Of a DNA stretch of 60,000 nt, positions 37,499 through 48,757 are shown piece after piece; positions within the stretch are counted from its first letter, which is position 1, and each line of letters begins with the position of its first letter. The position numbers and the translations under genes were made by a program. The DNA is from Diphasiastrum complanatum. Lineage: Eukaryota > Streptophyta > Lycopodiopsida > Lycopodiales > Lycopodiaceae. Where the stretch lies: contig CM055096.1 in NCBI GenBank assembly GCA_029204225.1, positions 35,772,611 to 35,832,610 of the forward strand, in the 5' to 3' direction. The notes beneath the pieces are model-generated. The model searched no databases, was not told the origin of the DNA, and saw nothing but the letters and a program-made list of their open reading frames with translations.

Positions 37499-38660
37499 AT
37501 GGACCCTGTTATGCACTCGGGTGAAGGACCATCTTCACCACCTCCTCCTCTTGATCTTGATACTGCATAACTTGTACAAGACTTGAACTCTCTACAAAAC
37601 AAAATCCTAGAGATGAAATCTAGAAATGCCACGGTCGAGCAAGAGTGATGTTCTTCAATGACTCAGGGTCCACCATCCTTTACCCCATGTTTAATCTAGA
37701 ATTCTTTTCAAGTGAAAGAAGGACCTGCATCCTGATGTTATACATTCGTGGCTCGATCAGTGGAATAGTCATTTTTCCATGCATGACCCATCTGATAATG
37801 TCCGCCCTTATGTTTTTACTCGAAAAGGCATACACATGGTGGCAAGATCTGAAGGAAGGGGCTGGTACCCCTTCCACATGTGATGACTTCTATGAAGTCT
37901 TTAAAATGGCTTTTCTGCCCATCTTGGATGATTTTGAGCATTGGCAACGTTTTGCCACCATGTCAATGGGTAGTAGGCCGTTAGATGCCTACATACAGGA
38001 GTTCCAGGAGATTTTGCCCCGATTCGCCTCACGAATCAATCCTATTTTAATAAAACTACAATTTATTTTGGGGCTTCCAAAGGAATTTCAACTAGAAGTG
38101 TGGAGTAACCAATCAAGGATGCCATTCGCTTTGCAAAGATCTTCAATGACGGCCACATTGGCTCCCGCAAGGAGCAAAGTTTGCCTAAGGTTGAGCAAAA
38201 AGAAAAGAAGTTTTTCAAGAAGAGAGGTAAAGACAATACGGACACTGGTTTCCAGGGTGGGAAAAAGCACATCAAGTTAGATCGCGTAGACTATGACAAG
38301 GCGAGAACTAGTGGCTTGTGCTTCTCCTGCATGGAGAAGGGACATCTGTCAAAAGATTGCCCGAAGAAAAAGCAAAAGCCTATCTGGCGGGCAACCTAAA
38401 TCCTTCAAGGCACCAGGTAATTCTAGTATTATTTTTGTTGATTTACCCTTAAAGGATGACACTAGTTGTGAGAATTGTTGTTTTAATACAATTGTTTTTG
38501 GCCCCCTCATTCGCATGAATGGAATTGTTGGTCACCAAGTTATGATTGTTCTTTTTTACGATGGTTCCACACATAACTTTATCAATGCTAAACTAGAACC
38601 TCAAGGTGGCCATAGTGCCAAGTAATCACTTGTATATGGTGAAATTGGCGTCGAGAGAAG
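37499..38660 (+). pseudogene. Ty3/gypsy gag, zinc knuckle and protease
   Basis: A start at 37499 (MDPVMHSGEGPSSPPPP) is soon broken by stops. The gag core in the 37645 frame includes FLLEKAYTWWQDLKEGAGTP, FYEVFKMAFLPILDDFEHWQ, PLDAYIQEFQEILPRFASRI and FILGLPKEFQLEVW. After a frame change a zinc knuckle, CFSCMEKGHLSKDC, appears (38181-38399 frame). A further change leads to a retropepsin-like domain ending VMIVLFYDGSTHNFINAKLE, where D-G-S replaces the usual D-S/T-G. At least three frame breaks occur, so the element is dead. Confidence 0.85.
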
Positions 38661-38699
38661 ATCAGCAAGCTTGGGACTAGCTTGTTCCTCGCTCAAAAT

Positions 38700-40490
38700 T
38701 TTATTCAAGATCATGTTGAACCACTGGACTTTCATATTATGAATTTAGATATAGGCATAATGTTAGGAAAGGAGTAGTTTTACTCCAAAAATGAGTCCTT
38801 GAGAAAGGACTATGTAACTCATAGTATAACCTTTTTGCATAATGGCTCATTTGTTGAAGTAAAAGGCGATGTAAATAGGCCTTTTGATCCTATGGTTTCT
38901 ATTTTAGAAATTGGTGAATATTTGAAAGACTCTTTGCTTTTTGAAATATGAAGTCTCTCGCTTTTGCCTTTGAATGTGCCTATAAATAATCCCTTAATAA
39001 GTTTTAATTCACTTGAAGGTAGAATATTTAACAAACTTAGGCAAGAATATAGCAATGTTTTTCCTGAAAAACTACCTGATGGCCTACCCCCCCCCCCCCC
39101 CCAAAAAAAAAAGAAGAAGAAAGAAGTGTTGACCATCAGATAGAGTTGCTTGCCGGTAGCCAACTTGTATCTCTTTTTCCATGCAAAGTAAGCATCAAGG
39201 AAGAAGATGAAATCTCTAATCAGTTACAAGAGCTTCTTAGGATGGGCATTATTCGGCCTAGTAAGTCCCCTTGGGGAGCAGCAATCCTTTTGGTTATTAA
39301 AAAGATGGCAGCACACGTTTGTGTGGTGATATTAAAAGGCTAAATGATTTAACCATCAAGAACAGATTTTTCTTACCTAGGATGGATGTTCTAATGGATC
39401 CTCTGAATGGAGCTAAGTATTTCTCCAAGATAGACCGTAGATCAGGATGTCATCAAATAAGGATTAAGAACGAAGATGTTCCTAAGACTGGATTTCGAAC
39501 AATGTATGGCCATTATGAGTTTTCAGTTTTACCCTTTGGACTCACGAATGTGCCTGCCACTTTCCAGTAGATGATGAACGATATTCTTTGTCCATATTTG
39601 GTAAAGTTTATGGTGGTGTATTTGGATGACATATTAATTTATAGTTGGACCTTTGAGAAGCATGACGAGCTTCTTCGTATTGTCTTGGATCTTGTAAGAC
39701 AAGAAAATCTCTATGCTAAGGAGTCAAGATGTGAGTTTTTTCAAACTCAACTCAAATACTTGGGCCATGGCATATCTGATAAAGGTCTTGAAATCAATTA
39801 TGATAAAGTTCATCTGATATGAGAATGGCCACGACCTCAAACAATTCGTGATGATGAAATCCTTTTTAGGCTTCACAAGATTCTTTCACATATTTATTAT
39901 GGGCTATGCCTTAATAGCATTGCCCCTAACAAATATTCTTAAGGGGGTGAAGAAAAGATGTAGCCGCAGAAAATGTCCTTTGATAACATGGACTGATGAA
40001 ATGAATGAGAGTTTTGAGACTCTTGAGCACTGTGTTTCTACGACTCCAATTTTACACATGTCGATCCTAACCGACCCTTCGTGGTGAATATAGATGTTAG
40101 GGACTTTGTTGTAGGAGTGGTCCTTTATCAGGACGGTAGACCAGTTGCTTTTGAAAGCAAGAAGCTAGATCTTGCTTAGACGAGGTATTCTACCTATGAA
40201 AAGGAGCTTTTTGCAGTCATTTACGCGTTAAAAATCTGGAGGCATTATCTTTATGGTGCCAGATTTACGGTGATGACTTATCACCAGTCTCTTAAGTATA
40301 TATGTGATGCCAAGGACCTTTGTGGACATAAGACTAGATGGTCAGAACTCATTCAGGAGTTCGTGTTCGACATTAGACATCGTAAAGGTACGTCGAACAA
40401 TGTTGTCGATGCCTTGAGTTGAATTGGAGAGATTAATCAGTTATGCTTTGCTGAAATCCAATCTTATAACACTAGTGCGAGTTGAGTGGG
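38700..40490 (+). pseudogene. Ty3/gypsy reverse transcriptase and RNase H
   Basis: Continuation of the plus-strand gypsy element. The RT start (ELLAGSQLVSLFPCKVSIKE) is followed by [65 protein letters not shown], a stop, and the catalytic YLDD box in VVYLDDILIYS. The RNase H part (about 40070-40420) shows TRYSTYEKELFAVIYALKIW and HRKGTSNNVVDALS. A poly-C/poly-A tract interrupts the coding at 39088-39112. Several stops are present and no integrase or 3' LTR follows, since coding fades near 40480. Confidence 0.9.
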
Positions 40491-41510
40491 TAATATTGGG
40501 AGGTCCTGCATAAGGAATGTCGAATAATAGTGAAACAAATGCATCTAAGAAAAAATATTACATTCTTTAAATTGCTAATGTTTGATAATATAGACTAAAA
40601 AATAATATCCTTTACATCATTTGTTTATAGATTTTTTTGTAATGCTATGATGACATGACCATATTAATGATTACCTTAAATCAACCTTAATCTCACACGT
40701 TGATTAACCTTTGGGCTAATCCAAAGGTGAAAGCTGCATATGTGAGCTAAAATTTATTTCTGTAGCCGTAGATCACTCCAAAGCACCATGGGCTACCTGA
40801 ACTGGGTGCGCACGACCCACGACTGCGTCCCTTCTCTCTTTTTCTGCTCCTTCTTCCTCTTAGCTATGTCGAAGAGCCTTTCAAAAACAAGACAAGCTGA
40901 TTATGATCTTAGCTTCAGCACATTCATGGTAACACTACCACCCAATGCCTTCTGCGGCCAGCTTAATTTGTCCGAGGTCCCCTCCATCATCTCTCCATCA
41001 TCTCTTTACAGATCCAAAAAGCGTGCTATATGGAGAGAGATTCAGAATTTTACACCTTGAAACCCTTGCTTGGGGTTTACAACTTTTGTTTAGAAAAAAA
41101 ATTCACCTTTGTCTTGTGAATTTTTAAGCACTTTTCATGTCCACTGAGCTCACCCTACTACCAGTGACTTATTTCATCAATCGGCTTGCAAATTGGTGGA
41201 GGAGGAAACAAGTTCCAAACACATACGTCGTCTTGAGAATTTCTATTTTTGAGGAATTCAACGCTTCGAGTTACCCAAACTCAAATCCTGGCCCAATTCA
41301 ACACTTTTTGATACAATAGGAAGCTCTAGCAATCCAATGACCATTCCTTCGAATCTTCAGATGTCCGTTTTGGTACACCACAGCATACAAACAAACCCGT
41401 TTGCCGCTTTATAGCCTTTCTTCCAAGGCTTTCTCAATCTGTCACCAATTCTTCTCAGATTTCTCTCAAATTTGATTCTCTTCGTTTCCCTACCGATTTC
41501 AATCACCCAA
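40491..41510. other. No confident gene; may include leader of a minus-strand LTR element
   Basis: Frames at 40788-41060 (+) and 41554-41357 (-) show no domain I recognise. Because a PBS lies at 41511-41523 on the minus strand, 41510 downward would be the leader and gag start of that element, but no gag motif is visible. Confidence 0.35.
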
Positions 41511-41523
41511 TCTCTGATACCAA
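41511..41523 (-). other. Primer-binding site of an LTR retrotransposon (tRNA-Met type)
   Basis: The minus strand reads TTGGTATCAGAGA, containing TGGTATCAGAG, the standard plant copia/gypsy PBS. It follows TTGTCAAG, a plausible LTR end. Confidence 0.65.
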
Positions 41524-41526
41524 CTT

Positions 41527-41850
41527 GACAATTTGAAAGGATCAATTCAATCATAAAAACACACCGTTAAGTTCTTCGAGGCAAGAAGAAAAGAACTGCT
41601 CCAACAAAAAACCCTCCACACTCTCTATTTAAACTATATAGAACAAACACAAGATAAAACTTCTCAAGGAGCAAATATGTGCCCCATAAAGATCAGCCCA
41701 CTGTCTAAAAACTAGAGAGAAAATAGCCATCAAATATAGCAAGTAATCATCATCACGATACAGTCAATTATTGCCTTTTCAACTCTCTCAAAGCTAACTA
41801 GCTTAGGGTTTTCAATCAAGTATATAATTTGGGCAAATGATGAAATATTT
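41527..41850 (-). mobile_element. Probable LTR (outer border uncertain)
   Basis: Directly upstream (minus strand) of the PBS. It contains a TATA-like CTATATAGTTTAAATAG at about 41643-41627 followed by GAGAGTGTGGAGGG, fitting an LTR promoter and transcription start. No partner LTR in the window. Confidence 0.45.
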
Positions 41851-42014
41851 GTAAAGATATGCCAATGCGGTGAATCATTATGAGATCATGACTTTTCTTG
41901 TGCAATCTCATAGTCAGGTGGCAGGCCCCGACCAGCAAGGAAGGCACGAGGGCTTCGGGCCTTCCCCTACATAATGCCATTGTGCGAAGATTTTTTTTTT
42001 CTTTTTCGTTTTTG

Positions 42015-42046
42015 GCTGTACGGTACGGCCGTACGGCCGTACGCGT
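42015..42046. repeat. GTACGGCC short palindromic tandem repeat between poly-T tracts
   Basis: GTACGGTACGGCCGTACGGC continues into CGTACGCG. It is overlapping palindromes of GTACGGCCGTAC, flanked by T-rich runs at about 41990-42010 and 42054-42068. Confidence 0.8.
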
Positions 42047-42142
42047 GGACCAATTTTTTTTTTTTTTTCCGCAAAATTTTTTTACGTTTGTGGTGGAATG
42101 TGGATGTGGACAGCCAATGACGGTCTGCCACAAAGCACATGC

Positions 42143-42220
42143 ACATTCCACCGGAGAGAGGAGAGAGAACGTGCATTCCACCGAAGAGAGGAGAGAGGAT
42201 GATATATTCCTAGGAGAGAG
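42143..42220. repeat. Tandem ~33 bp repeat, 2-3 copies
   Basis: GCATTCCACCGGAGAGAGGA and GCATTCCACCGAAGAGAGGA follow each other, with a partial third copy (TATTCCTAGGAGAGAG). Confidence 0.7.
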
Positions 42221-42599
42221 AAAATTGGATGGACATTATGCTCCTGGAGGTGGTCCCAAAATACAAAGGACACCTGAGCATTGAATTGAGTTTATTTATT
42301 GGATGGTAAAACATAGGCATATCAATGAGTAACGTTTAGGGACAATTACCCATGAGTTAATGAGACTTCTCAATGTGAATTTGACTTATTAACTCAACTA
42401 GGATTTATAATTCTATTGAATTTGGTGTATTTATATTTCTAGACATTCAAATATTTCTAAATCGTGGACAACTAATTGAGTCAAAAGCTTAATTTTGAGT
42501 TAGTTAGATTTACTTATAATGCAATATTGTTTGCTAGCACTATAGGTGTTAGAATCCCCATCATCGTTCTGGTCATTTCTACGACACAATCAGGTGACA

Positions 42600-42840
42600 C
42601 ACTGTAACGTTACCGCCCATCCATAGAGGTACTTCCACCTCTCCCCCATGCACTGGAGCTATAGACCACCATCAAGCAAGCTCGGATCTCCGATAAGTCA
42701 TGGTGTCCCATACCACCATACTTTACCCTTGACCCTCGCCTACCTACATCCTAAGGCCTTGATAATCATCCTGACCTGACGACCAGTGGAAGAGCTCTTC
42801 ATTCTCCAGTAGAGAATGAATGACAAGATCATGGACACCT
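42600..42840 (-). mobile_element. Inverted copy of the gypsy leader at 37160-37400
   Basis: The reverse complement aligns along its whole length with 37160-37400, judged about 85% identical by eye. No gag follows. Instead the truncated 5' edge of gene A copy 2 starts within about 100 bp. Confidence 0.75.
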
Positions 42841-42939
42841 CTATATGCATTGTCCAGGTGAAGTCATCTCTGACCATAGGAGTCACGCATGACCATCGAC
42901 ACACGCAACAGTTGTGCACACTAACGCGGGTCCATTCCG

Positions 42940-44358
42940 TTCATCGTCTTAGAGGATCCTACTAAATGCCCAGCCAAGAAAGACTTCAAGGGAGAAAAAG
43001 CAATGAATTATAATTACTTTGTAATTGGTGGGTCACATTCCGCTGAGGCTCGTAGACAATTGATGGCCATGTACCCTGCCTCTATGGTTTTTGGTTTTGT
43101 TGATTGCAAAGTTTTTGCAGGGTTGACGATTGAAGAAGAAAAACTTTTAGCATGGGATCATAATAATGATAATGATTCTCGAGTAAAGATGTCTTTTATT
43201 GAGAAAATAAGATTTTTCCATCATGAATTTGAAGACCACCTTTTTAAACATGGGAAGCCTGATATAAATCTCAGGAGAACCTGTTTGCTCGAAGTTGGAG
43301 TCTTTATTGACGAGTCGAAGAGGTCAGGTGGTTTAAGACGATTTGATCCATTGTTCCAACTAGCCTTCTGCAGTGGAAAGATCTGGGAGGTTCAAGATAA
43401 AATCTTTACCCTGTGGGAGAACAAGGAGCTTAAAGGCCAGAAGACTGCTAGAGTTAAAGATGAAATTGCAGGTGGAAAAGAAATAAATTGTAATTTGATC
43501 ACTTTGCCTATTTATAATATAGATAATAATTCCTTTTTGACAATATCGGATATATCGGATTTTTTTGACTTCACTGAAGCTGAGACTCTTTGCATTTTGA
43601 GCAAAGAGCTTGATGAATTTTCGGATATTATTGATTTTGATGATGATGATCTTCTCCTTGGTGTTGACGATGTACATAATGATAAATTTTATTCAGGGAC
43701 AGATTGCTTGAAAATGGCTATGGAGGAAATGCACAACAAAGAAGATGATCTGCCTTCTGAGGAGGAGTTTCTTAGAATCCAAAGTCAACTTGGATTTCCA
43801 CAGCCAACTGTCTATTCACCAACAATATTGACATCAAAAGGTGGACATAATATTGATGGTGAGACAGTAATCAGAGAAGACAAAGCCGAATGCGTAAGTT
43901 TTTGTCTCTTATCAAGTACTAGTAGATTTTTTATGTCAAATTATATACTGGAGCTTACTTTGTTTTTTATCATTTCAGAAAACAATTTTTATTGATGATT
44001 TTGCAATTCTTCGAGGAGGGCAAAGATCTTCTGCGGGAGAATTTTCAAGAGATCACGCACTTGGGCACTATCTAAAGTCCTTCAAGAATAATGAGTTGCC
44101 CATTCAAAGTTCCATCAACATGGTGAAACTATGATTATGGCAATCAAGGCACTGTCTCATTTTCTTGGAGGACATAATTTTAATAAGGTGCATAAAATAA
44201 TTTTTGTAAAGAAAACTATTGCGGTTAAAATTTTAGGATATGGACCAGTGAATTCCATGTCATCTCATTTTGTAGTGTATGCTGCTTACGTTGATCTTAT
44301 TAAGCATGAAAACTATGAGCTATTGGATCCATACGAAAGAAAAAAATTGTTGCTGTGA
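42940..44358 (+). pseudogene. Gene A copy 2: ParB-like domain protein
   Basis: The frame starts upstream of the first ATG (43003) with IPFIVLEDPTKCPAKKDFKG. It then reads YNYFVIGGSHSAEARRQLMA, VFAGLTIEEEKLLAWDHN and FIEKIRFFHHEFEDH. GG-x-H-x-x-x-A followed 30-40 residues later by a GLT-x-EE...HN helix is the ParB/Srx nuclease-like pattern. The middle is acidic (LPIYNIDNNSFLTISDISDF, IIDFDDDDLLLGVDD), then LPSEEEFLRIQSQLGF. An intron (donor GTAAGT at about 43896, acceptor TTTCAG at about 43978) leads to exon 2 (FIDDFAILRGGQRSSAGEF, GHYLKSFKNNELPIQ), which has one frameshift at about 44110 and then MIMAIKALSHFLGGHNF and ends at 44358. The N-terminus is cut by an inverted gypsy leader. Nearest known relatives should be uncharacterised eukaryotic ParB-domain proteins (inference). 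Confidence 0.65.
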
Positions 44359-45168
44359 AAGTACTATACTTTAGGACCATAAATGGATCTACAAAAGATC
44401 CACAAGAGTGATTGGATGCTTGCTTAACAATCTATCAAAAAACTAGACACAAAAAAGTTGATCTAGATTGGCAGTTTGACAAACAACAAGCATTAAGAAT
44501 CAAAAGCATTGATCAACATTGAAATCCGAGCCCACACGTGTGTAATACAGGATGTAGTACGGCCTTCAACCTGAGAAACAAGTAGAAATTGATTTGGTTT
44601 CATTTGGATCACAAAAACTCAATGTACATAGTGAACTAGCTTGAGATTGCCAATGAGCTCCAAAAATTTTCTATCTTCTCACTATGGAGAGAGGGAATAC
44701 ATAGCAAATTCGACTTCCTTCTTGAAGTTAGGTGGATTTCCAGCATGTAATAAGGAAGTTAACTCACTCTCCTTGACCTAAAATGAAACCCTAGTCTATT
44801 TCCTAGAGTTATGCTTGGTAGGTAGCTAGTTGGTCAAATTTTCACCTTAAACTTAGGTGTAGGTCCTATAAAGTAGGGATGACCACCAAATAGACATGAC
44901 CAACTCTCTTGACTTGACCTAACCTACATTAGGATGGGTTTCCCATGTGGCATCATGGCCTCACATGTGTGGGACCCACTTGTGTACACAATTTACACTA
45001 TTCTACATGGTTTTTGATCAAGCTAGATTTGCCAATTTTGGCAATTCTTCACAATTGCATGATTCTAAGTTGCAACTTTCATTGAAAAAAATATCGGAAG
45101 CAGATTAGATACTGCTGAATTGTACTTTGTGAATATTTTTATTTAATATACAAAATTTTATTGTGTGT
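44359..45168. other. Spacer between convergent genes A and B
   Basis: AT-rich, no coding recognised. Both genes end here, so it would hold their 3' ends. Confidence 0.5.
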
Positions 45169-47902
45169 CTATAGCAAACTGGCTTGTATAAATTTGCATG
45201 CTTTTTGAAATTTTTTATTATCCGTCGATTTTGTATTATGACGAATTTGGATTTTTCTATAAAACCATTGGAAAAGTTGCAGTATATAGCTGTTTTTTGT
45301 GCTAGTCCCGCCATGTTGTGTACTTTTATGAAATGCCGCTCTTGCTTGCCAATGAGATTTTTCCATTCCTTGCGATGACCATATGCTAAGACTTCCACTA
45401 TGTCTTGCAAAGAATGTCGAATGATGTCGTAATATGTGCTGCATGTCATAAAAACACAATCTAAATCAGTACCAAAAGTATCTAATTTAATTGCACATAT
45501 TTGTCTATGGTAGCGTAAAATCAAAATCTTACCATATAATGTGTTATATGATCAATACCTCATGCACTCTGAACTGCATCCACAAATTCATTGGTTATTT
45601 TCTGTATCATTTGAACATCAGTATTTGAAAATTTATCTTTTCTCAAGTATTTCACCATGTTGTCTAACTTTTTCCAAACTTCTACTTTGTGTATACGAGT
45701 AGAACCTTCTTCTTCAAAATCTTGAGTTGCTGCAATAATTTCTTTCCAAACCGTGTATTGAACCTTAGATTGTTTGCCAGAATAATTTGATAAAAACCTT
45801 CGAGCTTTAGATCCTCCAATGCTCGGCTTGCATGGAATATTTCCTGTTTTACCTGATAACTTGTCATCTTTTTTTATTTTAACGTGGCCTTTATGTAAGC
45901 CTGCTTTGGACAACACATCCTCTAATCTGGAAATAGCTTCCTTTGCAGAGGCCTCTGGCTCGGAATTCCATGCAAACATGATGTGAAGATATATTATTTT
46001 TTCTATAATACGCACCTCCGCATGCAATGTACAGATATGAACATTTCGTAGAGGAATCGGTAGTACAGGTTTCCAATTAGGATCTTCTCGATCTCTTGAT
46101 ATTCCTGTACTCCTTATCATGTCTTTTGCTGTTTTCATGCAGTACAAACAAGGGTGTTTAGAGTTGGCACCATGAGATACATTGAAAATACATTTTAATG
46201 TCTTCAGATCTCCTGCTAAATGCCATTCAATGTTGAAAGTGCCAATTCTAGGAATATGGAGTGGAACTCCCTCCATGTGATTTTTTATGGTGGCAAGATA
46301 TGATATTCTATTAAATATCCATGAGAGAATGTTATGGTCTTCTTTCAGCACCTATAAGAGAATACAAAAACGTGATTAGCCTCATCCATATTCAAATGAT
46401 TATTCCTATTTATTATGCAAAGGAACTACTATACCTGCAATGCTGCCAACCACCAGATATCATTTTCTGATTGAACACTGAAATTGAGGCCTTCTGACTC
46501 CTCTGAATTTGAAAGTGCTCCATTCATGATTGTGAGACTGACTCTTTTCATTTTTTGTCCTTTTATAATTTCAGACTCATCTAACTTGAGAACAACTATC
46601 AACTTATTATTGACATTCTCATTTGTGATACCGTAAAAATCTATGATGAATGTTAATAACTGATTAATGTCAATAAATAGATTGTTGGAATTGTTATATG
46701 CTAGACTTTCTCCTTTCGAGCAATACACTTCATTGATATGAGATGGATTACCAACTATTGTCTGCATACCATGGTTTAACATGTCCCTTTTTTTTAAAGA
46801 TGAAATGGTCGTGGGATTGGAAACTTTTTAATATTTACCTATGCAAATGCCTCCTTTATCATCTTAAACATTGTTGCATATGCTTCCCTACTGATGCTAG
46901 AAAAGTCACATGCCCCCTGAAGCAATGTAGTGTCTAATATTTTTCCAACTTCATCCATAATGCTATCAGTAACTGAAGCCTTAATCTTTTTCATTTTGTT
47001 ATTATTTAACATTGATTTCATAGATTTAGAAGTCAAGATAGAGCCTAGTGAGTTTCCAATTGAAATCTCATCGGCTAAATGGTCTTCAACAACCAATGCT
47101 GATCTGCATTGCAAACATAATGTTCATGAAAATGTCAGTAGAAATTAGGACACTCATAGTATTCACAACAATATATAATAAGCAAATCAACAGAAAGTTG
47201 AAATGAATAAATAACAAAATTAGTGATTATGAATAAATCAAAACGCTCAAGCAATTTTCAGTACCAAATAAACTATAACTTACTTGAATGCACGGATTCG
47301 TCTTTTTCTATGACCTCCTCTGGATGATAGATCACATATATCCTTGTTTACCAGTCTTTTCCTCTTGTTGCTTCGGACCTTTCTGTTGAGCACATCCATA
47401 TCTTTAACAAGAGACAAATATGAGATACGCATGGATTGAAATGCAATTTTTATCTCATCATTACTAGTTGTATAATGATGCAAAGAAGATTTCAACCTTT
47501 GGATCTCCTCTTTGAGCATCTCATTTTCATCCAAACAAGTTTTTATCTTTGTAGATTTTTCTTCGCACTCCTTTGATATTTTCCTTGATTCCTCTTCCAA
47601 ATGACGTATTCTTTGCATTGAATGTGCATTCCCATAGAGCATCAAATTCTCACAGTAACCCAAAAGGCCATTTTTACCATAAAGATTATTAACTGACTCA
47701 TCGAATGAAAATCTGGATGTTGCAATGAACATGGATCAATAGGATACAATGTTCCTGATGACCATAAATCTACATGTTTTAGCTTTTCCTCCCTATATCG
47801 GACCATATCAGAAGTTGACAATTTGGGTTGCTTTGAATTTCTCGTCCTGAGCGGAGCATATTTTCGTGACAGATCCACATGAAGATGATAAAGCTTTGTC
47901 AT
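45169..47902 (-). pseudogene. Gene B copy 3 (best copy): five-exon putative transposase-like protein
   Basis: Exon 1 (47902-47284): MTKLYHLHVDL, SCNP-like linker, then a coiled coil (IRHLEEESRKISKECEEKST) and a basic KRKR tail; one frameshift near 47680. Exon 2 (47103-46839): ILDTTLLQGACDFSSISREA. Exon 3 (about 46787-46435): NPSHINEVYC and NNLFIDINQLLTFIIDFYGI. Exon 4 (46351-45530): EDHNILSWIFNRISYLATIK, AGDLKTLKCIFNVSHG, KHPCLYCMK, HICTLHAEVRIIEKIIYLHI. Exon 5 (about 45447-45169): SLSIWSSQGMEKSHWQAR. About 775 residues. In-frame TAG at the exon 2 end (CGG in copy 1) and TGA near the exon 4 end (TGG in copy 2). The Asp of GDLK, the CxxC and the EK motifs may form an RNase H-type core, which is inference. 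Family name unknown to me. Confidence 0.7.
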
Positions 47903-48242
47903 CTAAACAGTAGTATAGTAACAAACAACACAATGACAATGACAAAGCTGGAGATGGCGCTAACGACTCTGTTGGAGATAGAGATGGCGTAGGCTTTCTT
48001 CAAAAATGTCACTTCTAATTTAAATTTTTGAGTGTTCCTAAGTATTGGGAGGGAATAATATTTCAACATTTTGAAAAATCATATTTTAAATGTGGTTAAA
48101 CACCAGTGAAGTTTGATGTGACTAAACTAAGGTGCATTCATTTACATGGAAAGTAGTGCGAGTGGATGCGTAAAGAAGTTAGAAAATTATATTATAATTA
48201 CTTTATAGTTATTTTTCTCTCTCCTACATGGCATTTCTTATA

Positions 48243-48272
48243 GGGCCCTCTTTGGGCCCATATTTTCTCTAA
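48243..48272 (+). mobile_element. Helitron-like 3' terminus, plus strand (family 2, copy 2)
   Basis: Same structure as at 14675-14704: GGGCCC-TCTTT-GGGCCC, 9-nt spacer, CTAA (48269-48272), T. Sequence similarity to that copy ends here. It lies on the 5' side of gene B copy 3. Confidence 0.6.
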
Positions 48273-48430
48273 TGGATTAGATTTGACATAGGGTCATGAG
48301 ATCTAATTAATCTAGGCTGAAATCAGATCCTCTAAACTTGTTTTATAGGTCTTGAAAGTACATCAAAAAGTGTGAGGGAGATTTAGTCATGTTATTGTCC
48401 AAAAATAGCGAAGATTGAGATTTAATTGTA

Positions 48431-48757
48431 AGTAGATTTCACATCATCTTATCTTCATTCCAACTTTGTGAGGGAGTGCTAGAACTGAGATTATAAGTCC
48501 ATTTGTTGGATTAGAAATCTAATTTGAGTGAAGCACTGCAAGAGAGAGACCTTAGTGAGTTTCTAGAGATAATCAAATCCATTTCTTGGCAAGATTTGTT
48601 TGAAAGTAGTTTTCACTTCATCTTATCTTCATTCCAGCTTTGTGAGGGAGTGACAGAACTGTGATTATAAGTTCATTTGTTGGATTAGAAATCAAATTTG
48701 AGTGAAACACTGCAAGTGTGAGACCTTTGTGAGTTTCAAGTCAATCAAATCTATTTC
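48431..48757 (+). repeat. 174-bp tandem duplication in copia leader
   Basis: AGTAGATTTCACATCATCTT at 48431 recurs as AGTAGTTTTCACTTCATCTT at 48605. TGTGAGGGAGTG, TTGTTGGATTAGAAAT and GAGTGAA-CACTGCAAG follow in both. It ends at the gag start of the plus-strand copia fragment, so it is probably its leader. Confidence 0.8.

Noticed and set aside
40788-41060. Small secreted or membrane protein frame
   Set aside because: A hydrophobic start but no splice sites, homology or context. Composition is compatible with chance.
42940-44358. Gene A as bacterial contamination because of its ParB-like motif
   Set aside because: It has a spliceosomal-type intron at the same position as copy 1, AT-rich plant-like context and a second diverged copy nearby.
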